Assembly: GCA_964453035.1 (NCBI GenBank)
Contig: CAYVOX010000130.1
Location: 1-9,163 of the forward strand
DNA: 9,163 bases
Reading direction: 5' to 3'
Source of the DNA: CAYVOX01 sp964453035
GTDB taxonomy: Bacteria > Chloroflexota > Anaerolineae > Anaerolineales > Anaerolineaceae
The notes beneath the pieces were generated by a model. It ran no database searches, had not been told where the DNA came from, and saw only the letters and a list, made by a program, of their open reading frames with translations. Of this stretch, positions 6,504 to 9,163 are shown piece after piece; positions within the stretch are counted from its first letter, which is position 1, and each line of letters starts with the position of its first letter. Both the position numbers and the translations under genes were made by a program.

Positions 6504-7745
6504 TCAAACATCTAACGAATTATGGTAAAAGAACCTGGAGAGAGCCAGGCTAGCCGCGCCGATCATTCCTGCCCGGCGGCCAAAACTGGTGACCTCGAGG
6601 CGCGCCTGCTTGCCAAGCCCGCCAAAGGCGGTGCTTTCCATCACAGCGCGCGCAATGGGCAGGATAATCTCATGCTCTTCCTCAAACAAACCACCCAGCA
6701 GGATTAATTCCGGCGTGAACAGGTTCACCAGGTTAGCCAGCGCAATCCCCAGGTATTCCGCGCCGGTATCAATCAAGCGTCCGGCAAGTGGATCTCCATC
6801 GCGGTAAGCATTGAACAGGCGCTTTATTTGGCGCGGTTCGCCAGTGTCCGCCATATGCCTGGCAAGGATGCTGCCGGGATGCGCCAAAGCCAGTTCCTCC
6901 GCCTGGCGAACAAGCGAAGGTTCGGCTGCCAGCGTCTCCAGGCAGCCGCGTTGACCGCAACGGCACAGCGGCCCATCATGCGGAAGGATGATGGTGTGCC
7001 CAATTTCGCCAGCGCCCAATCCACTACCCCGATACAACTTGCCGTTCACCACAATGCCCGCTCCAATGCCGTAGCGCGCATAAACAAACGCCAGCGAGCT
7101 GACTCCGCGTCCGGTCCCAAACAAGGCTTCACCCAGGGTCATGCAACGCACATTATTATCAACCACCACCGGCAAATCGAGCTGCGCAACCAGCCAATCC
7201 CGAATCGGGACGTCCTTCCAACCAAAGTTGGCTGCCAGGATGTTCACGCCAGTCGCATAGTTGATTAATCCGGTGGCGCCAATGCCAACACCAACAATTT
7301 TCGCCCGCTCAATATTATTGCGCAGAATCACGTCGTCAATCGTGCGGCCAATACTGGCAATAACCTCCTCCGGCGCCGGGTTATTGGAAAAACCTACCTC
7401 GGCTGTATCAATCAGCTTACCGGTGAGATTGGTTACGCCAACCCGAAAAATGCCAACCCGCAACTGCACGCCTACCGCATAACGGCTGTCATCCACCAGC
7501 CTCAAGCCGGCGCGGGGACGCCCAACGCGGTGTTGCTCGTTGTTGGAGGCTTCCGAACTGCAAATCACGCCCTGAGAATAGAGCTCATCAACCAGGTTGG
7601 TGATGGTCGTGGCCGAAAGGGAAGTCTTTTGCGCCAGTTGAATACGGGAAAGCGACTTCTCGTACAGCAAACTCAGCAGCACTGCCCGCAGGTTGTGCTC
7701 CTTAACGAGGTTCAGGTTACTGCCTAAAAAAGTTGTTTCGGTCAT
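6504..7745 (-). CDS. ROK-family transcriptional repressor (NagC/XylR/Mlc type)
   Basis: A 413-aa sugar-responsive regulator. Residues about 10-60 form a winged helix-turn-helix (NLRAVLLSLLYEKSLSRIQL then TSLSATTITNLVDEL), followed by GRPRAG, the usual junction to the ROK domain. The ROK domain keeps the zinc signature GEIGH (H250) and CRCGQRGCLE (C261, C263, C268). The kinase features are degraded: no DxGGT phosphate loop at VGVQLRVGIFRVGV, and the catalytic Asp position in VDNNVRC is Asn198. It should therefore bind a sugar or sugar phosphate without phosphorylating it. It is the first gene of the minus operon and faces the isomerase across a spacer with a ROK-like palindrome, implying autoregulation and control of both directions. 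No Shine-Dalgarno sequence precedes the ATG, so weak or leaderless translation is likely. The stop is followed by a small hairpin and the transaldolase gene 31 nt on. Confidence 0.95.
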   Translation of the reverse strand: MTETTFLGSNLNLVKEHNLRAVLLSLLYEKSLSRIQLAQKTSLSATTITNLVDELYSQGVICSSEASNNEQHRVGRPRAGLRLVDDSRYAVGVQLRVGIFRVGVTNLTGKLIDTAEVGFSNNPAPEEVIASIGRTIDDVILRNNIERAKIVGVGIGATGLINYATGVNILAANFGWKDVPIRDWLVAQLDLPVVVDNNVRCMTLGEALFGTGRGVSSLAFVYARYGIGAGIVVNGKLYRGSGLGAGEIGHTIILPHDGPLCRCGQRGCLETLAAEPSLVRQAEELALAHPGSILARHMADTGEPRQIKRLFNAYRDGDPLAGRLIDTGAEYLGIALANLVNLFTPELILLGGLFEEEHEIILPIARAVMESTAFGGLGKQARLEVTSFGRRAGMIGAASLALSRFFYHNSLDV

Positions 7746-7763
7746 TTGTTGTGATGCGGGAAT

Positions 7764-7790
7764 TAATTATTCAAGTTGATTAAATAATTA
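7764..7790. promoter_or_regulatory. Putative ROK operator, 27-bp palindrome in divergent promoter region
   Basis: Arms TAATTATT (7764-7771) and AATAATTA (7783-7790) are perfect inverted repeats, with two more matching pairs inside (10 of 13 positions pair around centre 7777). The ATTATT...AATAAT layout resembles the AT-rich operators of NagC and Mlc, which are relatives of the adjacent ROK regulator. It overlaps the candidate -35 of the isomerase promoter and the candidate -10 and -35 of the regulator promoter, so one bound dimer could silence both. Confidence 0.6.
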
Positions 7791-7793
7791 CAA
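7766..7793 (-). promoter_or_regulatory. Candidate promoter of the ROK-led operon
   Basis: On the minus strand TTGTAA (7793-7788) and AATAAT (7771-7766, one mismatch to TATAAT) are separated by 16 nt. Transcription would begin near 7759, leaving a leader of roughly 14 nt and no ribosome site, which agrees with the absence of a Shine-Dalgarno sequence before the ATG at 7745. The region is AT-rich, so chance matches are easy; the call is tentative. Confidence 0.4.
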
Positions 7794-7806
7794 TTCATTG
7801 TATAAT
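7776..7806 (+). promoter_or_regulatory. Candidate promoter of the isomerase gene
   Basis: A perfect -10 box TATAAT lies at 7801-7806. A partial -35, TTGATT, lies at 7776-7781, with a 19-nt spacer that is slightly long. The expected start near 7813 gives an untranslated leader of about 80 nt before the isomerase ATG. A 14-bp dyad, TACAATTCATTGTA (7789-7802), reaches into the -10 box. Confidence 0.5.
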
Positions 7807-7892
7807 ATTTAAAGGTCAAAGTCAAGTAGTTAATTTCTTCACAAACAACACCACAAACGAGCGTTTTCTTTCATTCCAATACAGGAGAACCC

Positions 7893-8594
7893 ATGAAACG
7901 ATCCTCAATCAACGCCCTCATTCAGGATGCCGATGCCTTCTTCAAACAGTACCACGTTTTCCTGCCTCCCTTCGCATACTGGACTCCTTCAGATTGGGCC
8001 GCCAAAGGCGCTGAAGTGGAAGAAATTGTGGATGGGCAGTTGGGCTGGGACGTGACAGACTACGGCTTGAATGATTTCATGCGTTACGGCCTGATGCTTT
8101 TCACGCTGCGCAACGGCAGCCCAAAATCATGGGCGCGCGGTTTTAACAAGCATTACGCCGAAAAGGTTGTGATTCTGGAACTTGGTCAAAAGCACCAGAT
8201 GCATTATCACTGGCGCAAGATGGAGGATATCATCAACCGCGCTGGTGGCGTGCTCTGCATGGAGCTTCACAACGCCGCCCCCGATGATAACCTCGACAGC
8301 AGCGACGTGCGGGTCAATATGGATGGCATCTGGCGCACCTTTCCAGCCGGGACGGTGGTACAGCTCAAACCCGGCGAAAGCATCTCGCTGACCCCGCGCA
8401 TCTATCACCGCTTCTGGGCAGAGGGCCAGCGGGTGCTGATGGGAGAAGTCTCAAGCGTCAACGATGACTACAACGACAACTGCTTCTATCAAAAAATGGG
8501 AACCGGTCGCTTCTCCCCAATCGAAGAGGATGACTCACCGCTCTATCCACTCGGAAACGAGTTGGAACGCTTCTGGGGAGGCAGAAAGCCATGA
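7893..8594 (+). CDS. D-lyxose (D-mannose) ketol-isomerase, cupin type
   Basis: A 233-aa protein of the D-lyxose isomerase family, whose characterised members interconvert D-lyxose/D-xylulose and D-mannose/D-fructose with a divalent metal in a cupin barrel. The metal ligands are visible as H104-x-H106 in MHYHW, E111 in KMEDII and H172 in IYHRFW. Length and the surrounding motifs (YGLNDFMRYGL, LKPGESISLTPRIYH) match the family. The start is set by AGGAGA 5 nt upstream. It is expressed divergently from the ROK-led transporter operon and probably shares its operator. In this setting it would turn an imported aldose into a ketose for the transaldolase branch. Related cupin isomerases acting on modified sugars cannot be excluded. 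The TGA overlaps an ATG (8591) that opens only an 8-codon frame. Confidence 0.9.
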   Translation: MKRSSINALIQDADAFFKQYHVFLPPFAYWTPSDWAAKGAEVEEIVDGQLGWDVTDYGLNDFMRYGLMLFTLRNGSPKSWARGFNKHYAEKVVILELGQKHQMHYHWRKMEDIINRAGGVLCMELHNAAPDDNLDSSDVRVNMDGIWRTFPAGTVVQLKPGESISLTPRIYHRFWAEGQRVLMGEVSSVNDDYNDNCFYQKMGTGRFSPIEEDDSPLYPLGNELERFWGGRKP

Positions 8595-8626
8595 CTGCCT
8601 TTGGTGGCCTGATTTGACAATAAAAA

Positions 8627-9124
8627 ATGAAAACTGAAACCCCTGACTTTTATTCCCAGGTTTACACCATGGAAACCGCTGAGATTGGCGCCTTGATGGC
8701 CGAAGTTCTGGCCCGCCAGGCGCGCTTCCAGTTCCAAGCCAGGGGCTTCAGCATGTATCCCTTCATCTGTGACGGTGATGTAATCACCCTCGCGCCGCCT
8801 CCGGCCCGGATTCAAATCGGCCAGGTGGTCGCCTTCATTGGCGCGTCTCAAAACCGCCTGCTGGTTCATCGGATTGTGGCAGCCAGCCCGCGCGGGATTC
8901 TCACCAGAGGTGATAATTCTCTGCAAGCCGATGGCCTGATTGCCCGCGAGCAAATTCTGGGCTGGGTGGTGCGGGTGGATCGCGGTGACCGCCAGGTGAA
9001 GCTTGGCCTGGGATTGGAACGCATCATTATTGCATTTTTTTCAAAACCTGGCTGGTTGGTTCCCCTGCGCAACCGCTTCAGCCAGCTGAAGCACATTCTT
9101 ACATCAAAACCTAAAATTGATTAA
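8627..9124 (+). CDS. Small S24/S26-family signal-peptidase-like protein (Ser-His type)
   Basis: A 165-aa protein with the signal peptidase fold motifs. The nucleophile is in RGFSMYPFICDGD (S42), there is a His in LLVHRIV (H81), and TRGDNS (D96, N97) follows. The order S...HRI...GDN matches the SipW/Sec11/archaeal branch, where His replaces the catalytic Lys. Unlike real signal peptidases there is no N-terminal membrane anchor, and only a mildly hydrophobic patch lies near residues 127-142, so it may be soluble or peripheral. Such mini-peptidases occur beside peptide-maturation genes in some bacteria; what follows here is outside the window. The site before ATG 8627 is weak; ATG 8669 (M15) is an alternative with CAGG upstream. 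It starts 33 nt after the isomerase stop and may be co-transcribed, but a functional link to sugar use is not evident. Confidence 0.82.
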   Translation: MKTETPDFYSQVYTMETAEIGALMAEVLARQARFQFQARGFSMYPFICDGDVITLAPPPARIQIGQVVAFIGASQNRLLVHRIVAASPRGILTRGDNSLQADGLIAREQILGWVVRVDRGDRQVKLGLGLERIIIAFFSKPGWLVPLRNRFSQLKHILTSKPKID

Positions 9125-9136
9125 TAACCCGGGTTA
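9125..9136. repeat. 12-bp perfect palindrome TAACCCGGGTTA directly after the peptidase gene
   Basis: The palindrome begins at the base after the peptidase stop. It lacks a U-tract and has no room for a stable loop, so it is not a standard terminator. It also spans a TAA on the minus strand that could end a convergent gene running in from the right edge. Confidence 0.4.
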
Positions 9137-9163
9137 GTTTATCTCCAGCCACTCCCTCAGGCG

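Noticed and set aside
6495..6513. 6-bp inverted repeat AGATGT/ACATCT at the ROK stop codon as a terminator
   Set aside because: The stem is short and AT-rich and no U-tract follows in the operon direction; the transaldolase site comes right after, so read-through is expected.
5810..8594. Sulfoglycolysis (transaldolase type) as a firm pathway call
   Set aside because: The transaldolase and isomerase are suggestive, but no sulfoquinovosidase, sulfolactaldehyde enzyme or sulfonate exporter is visible, so it is kept only as a hypothesis.
8614..8619. Perfect -35 hexamer TTGACA before the peptidase gene
   Set aside because: No acceptable -10 is found 15-19 nt downstream, and the placement would put transcription inside the coding region.

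Overview
The window is about 55% G+C by eye and almost fully coding. It looks like an accessory sugar-utilisation locus from an environmental, probably anaerobic bacterium. A member of Chloroflexota (Anaerolineae-like) is my best guess. This rests on the Tat/lipobox binding protein followed by an Ala/Pro/Thr-rich linker, the CUT1 transporter without its own ATPase, and the sulfatase and URO-D-family content. The taxonomy is inference only.

A long minus-strand operon runs from about 7745 down past position 1. In transcription order it encodes: a ROK-family repressor with HTH (7745-6504); a short transaldolase (6472-5810); a Tat-exported lipoprotein sugar-binding protein (5705-4347); two CUT1 permeases (4244-3282 and 3285-2410); a cytoplasmic formylglycine-type sulfatase (2404-905); and a uroporphyrinogen-decarboxylase-superfamily protein (908 to beyond the left edge). 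The permease pair and the sulfatase/URO-D pair each overlap by an ATGA, which suggests translational coupling. A strong stem-loop separates the binding-protein gene from the permeases. An unusual leader with an ownerless Shine-Dalgarno sequence precedes the binding-protein gene.

Divergently, on the plus strand, lie a D-lyxose/mannose ketol-isomerase of the cupin type (7893-8594) and a small Ser-His signal-peptidase-like protein (8627-9124). The 147-bp divergent spacer (7746-7892) carries a TATAAT box and a near-perfect 27-bp AT-rich palindrome of the ROK-operator kind. The palindrome overlaps candidate promoters in both directions.

Proposed logic (inference): an unidentified, possibly sulfated or O-substituted sugar is imported by the binding protein and permeases, powered by an ATPase encoded elsewhere. 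The cytoplasmic sulfatase trims it, and the URO-D-family protein may also modify it. The isomerase makes a ketose and the transaldolase cleaves or transfers it, with the ROK protein as the sugar-responsive switch. The transaldolase appears to have lost two of its canonical phosphate-binding residues, so its substrate may not be an ordinary sugar phosphate. No RNA genes, mobile elements or CRISPR arrays were seen.
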